DNA of 64,000 nt from Portulaca oleracea (GCA_029582165.1 CM055877.1:29719241-29783240); one strand, 5' to 3'; shown: positions 45,203 through 57,604, counted from the first letter of the stretch. Notes: a model not told the origin generated them from the sequence alone. Made by a program: numbers and translations.

Positions 45203-47876
45203 TGTTCGGGGTAGAATTGGGGTAAGAGTAGGGTTGTCGTATCCACATGGATAGTATGTTAAGCAACAAGAACTTAGTTTGGTAGGGTTTAAATGGTTCA
45301 AAACAGTAAATATGCATAAACAACTAATTTAACTTAACAAACATAAACTATTAAAGCTAAATCTATCAACTTTACTAAAAGCAAATAAATAAACCGACAC
45401 TAATAACAAATAATCAAACTAACAAGTGAACCAATTACTGAGCGAATAATTAATCCAAGCAATAACACTAATTTAATTTAACTAAATGACAATTGCAATA
45501 ACTAACCTAACATTCTAACAAGGTAAACTAAATTTAGCGAATGAATTAAAGTTAAGGCAAAGTGATTATACTGACAGTCTTCTCTTCACTCTACCTCCCC
45601 TAACAATTGCATCAACAATTTCTTCTAAACAAATAAAAAATATGGGATTCATATTACTAAGATTCCGCAAATCCTCACTCAAAAGGAAAATTTGTGAACC
45701 CTTAATCCTCCTCTTTTACTAGAAATCGGGTTTTGGGGGCTAAAACTAATGGCAATAATATTAAACTAACAATAATTAAAAACAACGAGGAAAGAAGGTA
45801 GAATGTAAAACATAAGATTCAAAGAAAAGTTTACTTGAATTATACTCAGCTGAATGTGATTACAATAGAAAAATTGAGGAACATCTAAGAAAAAACTAAG
45901 AACTACAAACTGAACCTAATTAATGCCATCAAAAATAAAAAGCTCCTCTCCTACTGGTTACGAGGGATGTGTGTATGTGGGAGGGTGGAGCGTTTCATCG
46001 CATGGAGAGGATGAAGATTAGCTTAAGTAGATGATGAACTATAAACCAAATGCTTGAACACTTGGATATGACCTTGAAGCAAGGAGAGTCCACAACCTTA
46101 GGTCTAACACCCCACCAGGATTATCATAAATGATAAACCATCAAATAATCACTAAGGGTGCATTTGGTTGGTCAATAACCCCGGGGAAATGGTCAATTTT
46201 CCCGGGTTGACTTATTTTCCCCATGTTTGAATGCGGGTTGACTTCAGGAAAGTTTTCACGATGGACCCACCATTTTCTCCATTTTACTAGGGAAAATTTT
46301 CCTTAGGGAGGGCTAAGGGAAATTTTTCCCAGGGAAATATTTCCCATGGAAAACTTTCCCATGGGAAATTTTTATGGGAAATTTTTCCCTTGAGGTTCCT
46401 ACCAAACACTCCCTAAATAAATGACTTGAAAACACCACCAAATCACTTGGATAAAGTAAACAAGGTTTAACAGGAAATAGGGAAAACCCTAAAATGCATA
46501 AGCATCACAACCATAATCAGCAAAAAACAGTGCAGGGGGGGTATTTATACTAATGGGGATTAAAACATTAAAACACAGCATTTTAACTCAAAATCACGTG
46601 CAACAGACAAGAGGTCGCAGGCGTGACTAGACAGCAACGCAGCAATTGCAGCAGTCGAGCAACAAGTCGTCACGGGCAGCACTGATGTCATCGCGGGCAC
46701 TACCAAGCGCTAGAACGGGGCGTTGGCAACATTTTCTCAGGCGCTGGCAGCGTGTCGTTTCAGAGTGAAAAGCCGAGCTCTCGGGAATGAGCGCTAGCAG
46801 CGGTTGGCTAGACGCTGGCAACGGCCAACTGCTTGAGTTCAGCTCCCAGGCCACGCTCAGACCGTAGCGGGCGGTACGGCAATGGTAGCGGGCGCTACCA
46901 TGCTAGCCCATAACGTAGCGGGTGCTACACTGGCAGTAGCCTGCCCTGCCTTGACGGTGACGGACGCTACAGTGGTTGGTGGCGGGTGCTACTGTGATGC
47001 TGAGTTGCACTTGTTCAGCTTCTTCTTGCACCCTATTGAACCGGGTCCAGACCCGAACCTCGATGCCTCGTAGCTCCTCATCTCGGGACGGCTCAACCCA
47101 GTCCTGAGGCCTCCGTGGTCGAGGAAAAATTTCGAGCCTCTCCATGCTCCAAAGATGGGTGACTCGCCGATGCCACGCTAGTTCGATACTCACCACCCCA
47201 CCCTTTGAGAAAGTATATCGGTTCTTCAAAAAGAACGGGTGAGCGAGTTTAGTGCGGGAATGCCCGGTCGGGATTTTCTCTATCGTGTCATTTTCCCCAA
47301 GCCCAGCTAAGGAAGCTCGGGTCTGAACCCGACACGGTTCGGGGGGTTAAAGAAAACCAAAACACAATGTTTAACTTAACATCGGTTGCGAAAATTAACT
47401 AGGCACAGGTCGCGCCAGTTTAAGCGTTGGTCGCGCCTCTATATGTCTCATCTAAGCCTTCTCTTTGGTCTAGGTGCTGATAGCGTCTGAGAGGGAGTTG
47501 ATCATGTCTCCCATCAAATGCTAGCTGTGTCTGGTCAGCGCCCCACATAAGCACCGGTTGAGTTTGGTAGGCGTAGGCAGTGTCTCACATAGGCGCTGGT
47601 GGCGACTATTTAGGCGTTGTTGGCGCCTATGACGTTTCTCTGCTTCTTGGTTTTTGATTCAGATGTTGGCTGCGTCTGGTCATGCGCGGCCAGCGCATGA
47701 TTATTTTCTTCGCTTTTTTTTTGGTTCAGATTTTGCTTTGTTTGGCTCCTTTTCTCGTTATTTTCTTATCAACGTACAAAAACACAAAAATCATAATAAT
47801 TATCTAGTAGCTAAGGGGTAAAGCAAGCCAAAAGCTTTATTAAGGGCATCAATTCGTCTCAAAACGAAATCGAACA
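45203..47876 (-). mobile_element. Solo LTR related to the Tat-like LTRs at 11-19 kb
   Basis: Starts TGTTCGGGGTAG and ends AAATCGAACA. Shared blocks with the 11280 and 17276 LTRs include AGGGTTGTCGTATCCACA, TTGTGAACCCTTAATCCTCC and the terminal (G/A)(A/C)ATCGAACA-like end. Flanks CTCTT and CTTTT may be an imperfect 5-bp duplication. There is no PBS, coding sequence or second LTR, so it is a solo LTR. The part 46600-47720 is unusually GC-rich with imperfect repeats of GTAGCGGGCGCTACC. Small open frames there are not genes. Confidence 0.75.
46156..46413. mobile_element. Tourist-like MITE inside the solo LTR
   Basis: GGGTGCATTTGGTTGG at the left and the inverse of CCTACCAAACACTCCC at the right form TIRs, flanked by TAA on both sides (46153-46155, 46414-46416). 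The TAA duplication and the GGG(T/A)G...TTTGG end are those of PIF/Harbinger (Tourist) MITEs. The interior is rich in GGGAAA(A/T)TTTTCCC-type inverted words (46190-46395). Confidence 0.85.
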
Positions 47877-48025
47877 CTTTTGTAATGCGAAAGAACATAT
47901 GTTTCATTAAATTTCTTTTTACTCTCTTTTTCATACTATTCCAATTATGTGTATAGTTTATTCTTATCTATTATTCCTTGCGAGTAAAAGTCTCACATTA
48001 ACAATTTATAAACATTTATTTAGTA
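47877..48025. other. Short unassigned spacer
   Basis: AT-rich DNA between the solo LTR and the next MITE, with no recognised feature. Confidence 0.4.
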
Positions 48026-48273
48026 CTATCTTCGTCCATAATAGATGTTATTTTAGATGTTTTGAGAAAAACTAAGAAAAGTACTTTTCTTGATTACTTT
48101 AATTTCAAGAGACGAGAACACCCCTTCAAATATAAAGAAAGAAAGCGTGAAAGCCAACTAATAATGAGGGTAACTTAGTAAGTCATTAATATATTATTGA
48201 GATATTTAAAGTGACAAGTATTATGAAACAGGAAAAATTAATTAAAATGACAAGTATCGTGGGACGAAGATAG
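48026..48273. mobile_element. Stowaway-like MITE
   Basis: CTATCTTCGTCC at the left and GGGACGAAGATAG at the right are inverse of each other and flanked by TA (48024-48025, 48274-48275). The interior has the usual GAGAAAAACTAAG and GACAAGTAT blocks of this group. 248 bp, non-coding. Confidence 0.85.
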
Positions 48274-49379
48274 TACTTATTACTTTCGTCTGTTGTTGAC
48301 TCTCACTCTTCTATCTTGTTACTCTCTTCCAATGTTGGATGTTGGTAAAAGTACCATGATTTAATTTCCCACATTTTCAACTTTACCAATTTTACCACAC
48401 CACTCATTCTCACCTTATCCATCATACATATAATATATATTTAAAAATTCACATATTTAATAACTAATGTGATTGACGTGATATATCTTACTCAGAATAT
48501 TTATTACAAATTATAAATAGTTTTCCTCATTTATCGACGCTATCCGTGCTTTCCCAAACTTATATTAATTCACATTCTCCACACTTTACGAATTTATTCA
48601 CACAACGACTTAACAAATTAGAAAAAAGAACATGGCCTTAATTAAATTGTTGTCCTAATTGGGGAATCAGTATATCTCTTGAATCAAGATAGGTAGCGAT
48701 TCTAGTATCTCCCTATTTCTCTGACAAACGAAGGATAGTACGCAACTCAACCAAGTAAAGCAGGCGTTTTAACTTTGTTATATAATATAGCTGTATTTTT
48801 ACCTTCGAATTTGTTCAAGTAATTATCAACTGATTGCCGTTCCCTTAAATTCTTCCTGACTCCTGAGCAATCATGGCCTAAGCCTTAGCGTTGCCAAGTG
48901 AGTAAGCTGGAGTCTTTGCTTAATTGATATGCCCAGACAATGCATCAACAGCTAGTCAGCTACAAGGTAATTTAGTAAAGTAGTCATTAATATGTTACTG
49001 AGATTTGCAGCCCTTTGATTGGAAGTTGGTCAATGCCAATTGGGATGAAATTTTACTTACATGAATTGTTGATGGTCTAACTGGAAGACCCATTCCTATG
49101 ATATCCCAATGGGACCTGGTTGTAAAATACATGTGGCTTTGTTATTCTATCATGATTTATAAACTTGTTCAGATGACCTAAAACAGGCATGTCTCTCTCA
49201 TTTCCTGCAGCTTCTTCCACAATCTTCAACTACCATTCTGCTCTTTTTTGTTGGTTAAATTAAGCACCTTCATCAGTTATACCATACCCACCAGACCAGA
49301 GAAGCCAATGTAATGACATGTTAGCATCTAAGCCAGCCCCATATCCAAGCAGCTCGGCATAAGAGTTGGATGGAGTCTG
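48274..49379 (-). other. Downstream flank and 3' UTR of the unknown-function gene
   Basis: The part next to the stop (from 49379 leftwards) must include the 3' UTR of the minus-strand gene. The rest is AT-rich intergenic DNA where I see no gene. Confidence 0.5.
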
Positions 49380-52300
49380 CTACGTAGATCCCAACATAAT
49401 CTTCATCCAAGGAGCAAATTTCCAAGGCATCGGAATTCCATGGGGCAAATGCTGGGGTACCCCCCAAAAAAATAACACACAATCTTGTTAGTAAGCTAAC
49501 TGCTGAAAGGATACACAGAACATGCCAAATGTGACTGAGAATAAACCACCCCACACAGTGATGTTCAAAGATGAAGACAGTTATAAGATAACTAAATATT
49601 TTTAGAGAAAGTAATAAGAGGAGTACAATTAAAAGAGCTCCACTAGAGATTGAGTGATTGACATGTTAAAGTGTCACAGCCAGGTTAACTTACTGAATCC
49701 AAAGGTAATGGATTCTACCTCACAGATTTTAGGCCAATTCTTCTTGCAATATGGCTTAGAAGAGCTGTCAGAACAGACAAAAGACCATTCAGCTTTTACT
49801 TACTGCTTTAAAGACAGCCATTAAGAAGGATAACCAATTGTTTTCTTGTCATTCAAGTCCGATAGTTCAGTGATGGGCCAGTCCTGAAGCATCGATGAAA
49901 CCTAAAAGTAACTGATTTTTATCGACATTATTTTGATACTCCAAGACCAGGAACATTACATAAGAAGAATGGGAAGATGAATACGGCTATCAGTGAACCA
50001 AAGTGTTATAGTTGCAGGCCTGAAGCATTGGTTGCTATTAACTAAAACCTTCAGTGTCCTGTAATTTTCCACTTTATCCACATATGCCATACCAAGGGGA
50101 CATGGCCAAGCACATTCAGCATGTAACATGTGAGGGAACTTGAGCTGTGGCCCTAGGGTCATCTTTTTCACAGCAAGTGCTTTGGAATAGCTTATTTAAA
50201 CAATGGACTGTTATGGAATGAATTGAGTTTCGAATTTGTGATTGCGTTTGAGAAATACTGATGTCATTATCAACCAGAAAATGTAGATACAAAATAGAGT
50301 ATTATTACCTGCAAGTAGAAGAAGAACCCTCGTAGAAGATTCAGAACCTTCTTGGGATGAGATTTGACTTTCTTGATTTCTTCATCCAAATCTGAGATCA
50401 GAACACAGAATCACATGACACAGAGACATTAGGGACAGTAATCCTCTGTCTGCGTGCAGCATAGATAGACACCATCGTAAAAATTGTTGGAAGTGTCTAG
50501 CAATTTAATAATACGGCACTGTAAAGGCCTTTACTATAGCAGCTTGAACACTATAAATATCCAGCTGATAGGCATATGCTTGAAGATACATCAAACCAAA
50601 CTTGATTAAAGTCAGTAACCAAAGAAACACCCAAGAATCCTGCCTGGAATGGAGGATCAGATATAAACAGCTGCACCCAGTACCCACATAGCTGAATTAC
50701 AAAAGGGTTGTTTCTTTGACCATAGATTTAAAAGGCATTGACCGCCCACTTAGCAATGAATGAACAAAAATTTTTTTGTTTGCTTGAGGGTGGTTTTTTT
50801 TGGGGGGGTGGGGGAGGGGGATGAAAAACACTATGTTTTGATTTTTCCAAAGGCCATCATAATTGAGTAGGGCACACGTGAGAAGTGGAAAAGAATTGGA
50901 TACTTTGTTGAACTACAAGGTAACCAGATGCAAATTTCAAGTCAAGGATAACCACGAATCCATGACATACCTACACCCACATGAAGTTCCCCAGCGGGAA
51001 AACCAGTAAATACAAAAACATGAAGTCCCCAGTCCAGTCCCACTACACCCACACGTGGGGCGATCCAGATGTAGGCAGCCTTCCCCCCATGCACAGGAGT
51101 GCAGGAGGAGGCTGATTTTAGCGGACCAAAAACCACCAGTCAATAACTTACAAAATAGTTCATTCCCAGAAACTGAGCCAAGCAACAAAAATATGGGCCA
51201 AGTTAACTTTTATACGCTCAAGTTCTCATTTGGCTGCATCAAACATGAAGACATGAAAGAAGCCCTACCTATTTGCTGACTCTACAGCCACAACAATAAT
51301 TAAAAAAGATGTCAAGTGAAAATGAGAAAATGGAATCAGGCTAGTCAAGAAAGGCAAGATACACTCACCAGTATAATTATCAAGGTAAGACTTGCCCATT
51401 TCTCCTGGCACAGGATACCCCTTACCACGCGTGTTCTTGTGAATTACCTTACATTTGCGGACACTTATTTGCTCCATAAGATCCTCATACTCCTTTTGCC
51501 TGTAGGGCTCTTGACAAATACGTTCTAGTTCTTCAGAGAAGCTATGATTGCTTCTCCGAGCATCATTCCGCTTGTTCTTGAGCGCCTTACTCTGTGCCAA
51601 TCAATTAGTTCCGCAGCATGTTTGATAAATGAAACCTGACTGGCTAAACAAAAAACTTACTAAGTTTCCAAACATATCACAACGATTATTTTGCATTGAA
51701 GTTCTGCTAACGGAAGTGAGGGTTGAAGTAGTGGGAGCTCTCGGGGTTGAAGTTGGACTAGGATCAGCAACTCGTTGACTTGGACTTGGAATTGGCGGTC
51801 TTGGGTTTAGAATTTGTGCTTTAGAAGCAGTCTTTGATGATTCAATTCGCACAGTATGATGACCTTTTTCAGCTGATGGTCGAGGAGTGGGAGAATTCAA
51901 TGGATTAGGTGTCTTCGCATTCGGAATTGAATTTGGTTCACTTAAAACTGAACCTCGAATTGGTGGTCTTAAGGTTGGAATTTTCAGCGTAGAAACAGTC
52001 TCCAATGGCTCATTTCGAACATCAGTTGGCTTCTTCTTATGGCTCTCCTCATGATACACTCGCTTACCATCCCAGTCTCCTTGTAAAACTGCCTCTGTAT
52101 CAGCCTCAAGTCCACAAACAAAAACCAATACTGACTCGCTGGATGTAAGAGCCCTTGACTTAGACCTACGATCCTGGCCTGATGAGCAGCCAACTGATAC
52201 CCTTGGAAAGAAAGTGGAGGCTGGCGTGGGTGCTCTTGGAGTTTGGGTTGTAGTTGTTGCAGACAGGTTCCGTGGTTTTGTTGAAATTGATGTTTCTGTT

Positions 52301-53196
52301 GATGACCTAAATCCAACTTTGTCACAAAATTTTGAAATGGGAGTAGGAGCCTTCGTTGTTGCAGTAACTAGCCTTGGAGGAGGAGCTGGGACAGTTGGTC
52401 TTGAGGATGGAATCTGTGCCCAATGAACTCGCTTTGATGGTTCACTTTGAACAAGGGTTGACTTCTGCCGATCACTCTCCACGAATTGCACTTGCTTACC
52501 ATCACCACGTTTATATACAATTGACTCCCCCTTCACCTGGAGACCACTAATGAAAACTCTGTATGGCTCTGCGACAGAGTCCACCTTAGGATCTCGATCT
52601 AACGGATCGCCAATGTCCTCACCGGATTTACTAAGAGGATTTTTCACCTGTGCCTTCATCTGAGCATTATTTTCCTCAGAACAGCAACGCTTTGGACCTG
52701 ATTTCAGTCTTGCACCCATAGATGAACTACTACGTTTATGAATCAACATATCTTCCTTTAGAGAACCAAAATTTTCCATGTCTGATTCTTGGTCACTATC
52801 CACACCTAAGCTCCTACTCCCCTGAAGAAAAGAACTACTGGAAGATGATGGGGTTTGCCTCTCGGACTTGTCATAACGGTCATCCTTAACTTCATACTTT
52901 ATAGGGAAGAACACGCCATGGCTCAATGCAACATTCAGGACATATGAATTGCTATCTTCCTCCAAGCTCTCCAAGAACAACGCATACGTAGGATCATCAT
53001 CCTTATCTTGCTCTTTCTTCTTATGACAAAATCCTAGCAAATCACTAACAACTGCAATATAGGTCTCATCGACTTTATCCCTGTTGCCTAAAATAGTCTT
53101 CAACTCCCTTTTCATTGACCCCATGGCTTTTTGGTCTACATCCAAGCTATAATCTGCCCCTTCAAAATTTGATGTTTTTCTCCATGAAGATGGCAT
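49380..53196 (-). CDS. Conserved plant protein of unknown function (637 aa model)
   Basis: Coding exons by eye: 53196-51661, 51591-51369, 50391-50309 and 49451-49380 (TAG), all with GT-AG introns and a continuous phase. ATG 53196 (MPSSWRKTSN) is the first in the exon after the acceptor TGTATGCAG. An N-terminal conserved region (about 40-105: ETYIAVVSDLLGF, DPTYALFLESLEEDSNSYVL) is followed by a long serine/proline-rich, probably disordered middle. That middle has an internal duplication (residues about 214-266 and 357-411). A conserved C-terminal domain (513-637: ICQEPYRQKEYEDLMEQI, then GKSYLDNYT, LRGFFFYLQHLPHG) closes the protein. I remember this C-terminal pattern from uncharacterised plant proteins but know no function. 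There is no signal peptide or membrane segment. The short last exon is the least certain part. Confidence 0.72.
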
Positions 53197-54440
53197 GATC
53201 CTCAACTTTAGCCTACTAGTTATGAGTAAACCCCCCCCCCCCCCAGCACAAGGTTGCCCTGCATACAAAGAAAACAAAATGTAAACACCAAACCTCGTAA
53301 ACATATACTAAGCATAGAGTCGCACAAAATGAACGATCCTTCCTTGCATCAAAATTTTATACTCTGCAAAAGTAAGACTGCTTGCTTTCAGAAAAGATTT
53401 TTAAAACTTTTTAAAAGGAGGGAAACTATTAGTTAACAGTACGCTATTTTATTAAAATAACCCACACTATTATTATATATATCTTTAAAATCTCCACATG
53501 AAGTAGTAGAACCCATACAAATAGTCCTATATAATTTGATGATGTTTATGTCTTGAGTATTATTTACAAAAAATGTTTTTGGATCTTCAAATATTTTTTA
53601 GATACAATTTTTGATTTCATTAATAAACAAGTTTGGATCTGAAATGTTCTTTTACAAGGACTTGAATTGAAATGAAACTATCCCAATTGAAGTTCCAAGT
53701 CCTCTGGACCAACCTCAATCAACTTGCCCTATTTAGTAATAGTCACTTATTTATTCGTGGCCTTTGTTGAGAAGAAGTAATTAATCTAACAAAAAAGAAC
53801 ACAAATGTAATAGTAATAGTCAAGTAACAATAACCTAAATATTAGCTTTTGTAATATTCTGGAATTGTAAGCTAAGTTAAAACGTAAAAGCATCTAGAAT
53901 CTATCCCAATTGAAGTTAAAACTGACGCACATTAAGTGATTGCATGGATGTGTCTCAAACTGGGCATCAACACGAGACACACATTAAAACTGACGCAAGT
54001 GGGAACCCCAAATTCTGGCCTCCTCACTCCCACAACTCTCCAAAAGTGTTGGGCAGTAGGATCCATTGTGTTCTGATCCAATGCCAATCCCAAATGCATT
54101 CACTCTCAGACTGATTAATCAACCGAGGGATGAACAACAGTTAGGGGTATCACACTCATCATCAACCTACCTAACATGACAGTAGCAATGTCTAACCTGA
54201 GAGTAGCAATGTCTAACCTTATTAATTGCATCCAAAGCTAAAAACAGAGGGCAAACCCAGCATTTGGTAACAAGAAAAGAAATTAGGGTTTAGAGGAAAA
54301 CAAAATGAAGCATGTAACTTACGTGAGGAGGAGTAAAGAGAGAAATATCTGGGCAGGGAGTGAGACGGAATGGAGAAGCAAGAGTGAAGGACTCCACACA
54401 CAAGGAGTAATTGCATAAGGAAACTCTAAAGACTAGAGAG
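53197..54440 (-). promoter_or_regulatory. 5' UTR: rest of exon 2, intron 1 and non-coding exon 1
   Basis: Exon 2 starts at 53258 after acceptor TTTGTATGCAG, giving about 60 bases of UTR with a C/G homopolymer (53231-53244). Intron 1 spans about 53259-54322. The donor CTCAC|GTAAGTT ends exon 1 at 54323. Exon 1 (to about 54440) is pyrimidine-rich on the minus strand, like many plant 5' UTRs. An ATG at 54416 would open a short upstream frame if the transcript starts above it. The transcription start and TATA box are not fixed. Confidence 0.55.
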
Positions 54441-54587
54441 AGCTTGGTTAATCAGTAGCAAACCAAATGTCTACTCTGCAATTTATTAGGTGTTCCTTAG
54501 CATTTACTTCACTCTGATTTACATAATTGTTCACTCTCAAATATCCGGAACATATGTTCCGGGTGCATCTAATATACATTGTGTCTA

Positions 54588-54595
54588 TTCACAAG
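54588..54595 (+). repeat. 8-bp target duplication of the hAT element, left
   Basis: TTCACAAG here and CTCACAAG at 55444-55451 agree in seven of eight bases. Confidence 0.7.
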
Positions 54596-55443
54596 CAGGG
54601 ACGGACCTACACTGGGGCATTGGGAGCAATCCCCCCCCCCCCCCCCCACCTTCAACAAATTAATACAGATTCTGCCCATTCTAATTGCTTAATTTGTTTG
54701 TGGAGCAATTGGCAGAGTATTTACTTACAAAAGAGGGGGTTTAGGGGTTCAATACTTTGCAAGTTCATTTGCAATTTACTTTGCCATGTCATACATTTGT
54801 AAGTGTATTCAATAAGTAATCTAATTCCATAAAAAGAAAAGTAATCTATAATTTGTTTATTTATTAAAGTGAAGGAAATGAAATAAAATTTTATTTATTT
54901 ATTATATAGTATGTTTGAATAGTTAAGGTAGTACATCAATAAAAATAGTTTTATCAATAAATAAATTACATTATTTACAATTTAGTAATGTATCATTTTT
55001 GTCTTTTTGTAGATTATTTACAATTTAGTAATATTTTTGGACATAACAGAAAACTAAAACCAAAATCAAAATCAATCTTCCGAAGTCCCACCCAGGTGGG
55101 ATTTTTTTTTGTTTATAATGGTAAATTTGCATCACTCGAAATGTAGAAATTAATTTGGTCCCACCCAGGTGGGATATGGAGATATTAGATGTAGCAGTCT
55201 TATCACTGAATTTTGCAATTTAGAGAAATTGGTTCCAATTGACCTAAGATTTAGAAATCGTTCCACACCTACTATTCCATGGAAAAGAAGCAAATGGGGT
55301 TTAATGAGACATTTTACTTTATTCCATTACAAACTACGTTGAAAAATTAAATTCTTTCAGCTATCCAAAGTATAGATATTTTAATATAATAGAAGTATTA
55401 TAATAATTGCCCCCCTCAATGTTTAGGTCTAGCTTCGTCCCTG
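54596..55443. mobile_element. Non-autonomous hAT element upstream of the unknown-function gene
   Basis: CAGGGACGGACCTACA at 54596 and the inverse of TCTAGCTTCGTCCCTG at 55443 form TIRs of the CAGGG...CCCTG hAT type, with near-identical 8-bp duplications outside. Near the left end are a C homopolymer (about 54631-54647) and a tRNA-like module. TCCCACCCAGGTGGGA, itself a small inverted repeat, occurs twice (55086-55101 and 55159-55174). 848 bp, no transposase. Confidence 0.8.
54697..54757 (+). ncRNA. tRNA-like (SINE-like) module near the hAT left end, relic
   Basis: GTGGAGCAATTGGCAGAG resembles the D-arm/A-box part of a tRNA and GGTTCAATAC about 40 bases later resembles a B box. It lies about 100 bases from the left terminus, as the module at 38565 lies about 136 bases from its terminus. 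No CCA or full cloverleaf is visible, so it is not a functional tRNA gene. Confidence 0.4.
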
Positions 55444-55475
55444 CTCACAAGTCACAAATGCAAAAAGACATTGGC

Positions 55476-55748
55476 CATGTTTGCACATTAGTTGTTAACA
55501 GAATAAGCATTACATTAGGCGATAAATTGTTTGGATTAACTGTTTGACTTTAGCTGTTTAGGTTAGCTGATTGTAGGAAAAATGTTTGGTAACTCAAAAA
55601 GTTTCACCAAGTAGCTTTTTGGAAACTAGTTATTGGGTCCAAAAAGCTAAAATAAAAAACTACTTACCAAAAATCTCAAACAGCTTTTTAACATTGGTTA
55701 AAAAAGCTAAAAGCTACGCAAAAAGCTGGGTAGCCAAACACCCCCACT
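55476..55748. mobile_element. Possible hAT-like MITE with weak TIRs
   Basis: Left GGCCATGTTTGCACA and the inverse of right TAGCCAAACACCCCCA share the (A/G)TGTTTG core. The interior has AGCTGTTTAGGTTAGCTGA and AAAAGCTAAAAGCTACGCAAAAAGCT repeats typical of such MITEs. The TIRs are imperfect and no duplication was seen. Confidence 0.5.
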
Positions 55749-57129
55749 GCTAGAAAACAGATCAATATTTGCATTTTCGGAAATCAAATTGTATTTTTTT
55801 GTATAAAAATATAATGTCAGAAATTATTGGTTAAAGATAATTTTCGAAAAATATAAATGACAGATAAAAAATAACAGAGAAAGTATACTTCAATATTACA
55901 TAGTAATTGTGGATCAAATTAATTTCTAACTTTGTTAATAATAACTACTGTTTGTACCCACGCTATGCACGGGTTATTTTGCCTTATTTATCATTTTTTT
56001 ATTTTTTTTCTTTTTGCAAGTTATATTGCCCCTTGCAAAAATGTGCTACAAAATTAGTAAAGAATTTTAATTGTTTTAATTTTTCATAACACATTTTGAA
56101 TATGATGCATAAATAAAAAATGGTTTGTTCTAAACCATTGTATAATATCCATAAACTAACGTTGAAATTTATTTGCAACTCAGTATGTTTTTTTGGAATT
56201 ATCTTTTTCCTTTTGATGCTATGTTTGATGTTCATTGTTGTTGTTATTATTCTCCTTATTATTATTTTTTTCTGCAATTATATCAAATATTACTATCAGA
56301 TTTTTGTTATCAATGTTAACTAGCGTATATATCGCATGCATGAACAGGAAGATTATCAATTATTAAATGATTGAAAATTATGTGTGTTAATTAATTTATT
56401 TTTTTGTGATAAAATATGTGTGTTAAACTTATCAAAATTTAAATATATATTTTTCACACACATATGAGTTATATATTAGAAAATATTAATTAAACGATTT
56501 ATTTTTCAATTTAGTGATTTAAATATTACTACGAATATGGTGATAAAAAAATATTACTATGAATATGAAAATAAAATCAAGAAAGATATGTTATAATTTT
56601 GTCATAAAAACATACAAAAAAAAAAAAACAATAGTTAATTTTTCTGTTATTCAATTTGAATAAATGCAATCTATTCTATAATTTTTTTAAATCTTTCTCA
56701 ATATCATATCTAAAAAACACTTAATCTTAAATATCATAATAAACTATTAAGAAAATCGAAACTATGTGTGTACAAATATTCAATAATTATTAATTCTAAA
56801 GTTTAATGTCAAACAATCACAACATAAATCAGAATATATAGTTGCATTAGTTTTCTTCATGATAAAGAGACGTTAATTTTTGTTTTATGAATGGAAAATA
56901 TTGTTTGTGAAAATTCAATAAGACCATTAAAATATGATAGATAATGGTCCTTTTGGGGGGGGGGGGGAGATGAAAGGTGAAAAGAGGAAAATTAATTATA
57001 TTTAGCTTCAAAAAATCATATGGAGTAAGTTATTGATATTAATTCTTATTTAACGGTGAAGATATTATACTATCATTATTATTATATTTCATAATATAAA
57101 TATATTCAACAATCATACTAATTATACAT
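55749..57129. other. AT-rich intergenic DNA
   Basis: No gene recognised. It contains a G run near 56956-56967 and very AT-rich stretches. Open frames here (55907-56089, 56120-56323) are hydrophobic by base composition only. Confidence 0.5.
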
Positions 57130-57133
57130 ATAC

Positions 57134-57193
<60 letters not shown>
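57130..57193. repeat. (TA)n microsatellite, left flank of element A
   Basis: Alternating TA/AT run of about 55 bases preceded by ATACATATACATATAC. The element at 57194 starts directly in it. Confidence 0.9.
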
Positions 57194-57195
<2 letters not shown>

Positions 57196-57604
57196 GAATA
57201 GATAGGGTGAGAATTACTTTTTGGTGAGAATGAGAGAAGAGTCATTATTGGCCATTGGATGCAAGATCAATGGCCAGCAAAAAAACACAATTTTCCATTA
57301 TTTTTGGCCAAGCATCACGTGAGGGTGAAAGGGAAAAAAAGAAAAAGAAAAAGCATATGGGGCAGTGGAATTTGTGCAGGCGTGTTTCTCTTTGGCGGCT
57401 CATGCAGTGCATGGGGTTTGGGTTGTTCATCACAATCATTTGCAACCCATCCATCTTCCTAATTGAAAAAACAACTGGTAAGACTGGATTTATTTTTCTT
57501 CTGGCTTCCCTGGGTTACAGAAAGGTGAAAAACAAAAGGGTTTGAATCAAAAATTTTTGCTCTGTTTTAGCAGCTAGTCGGAGGGTTACTTCTTCTTCAA
57601 TGGA

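Noticed and set aside
46627..47229. Minus-strand open frames in the solo LTR
   Set aside because: Caused by high GC and few stops; no domain, and located inside an LTR.
51265..51600. Separate 111-aa minus-strand gene
   Set aside because: It is exon 3 of the unknown-function gene read through both splice sites.
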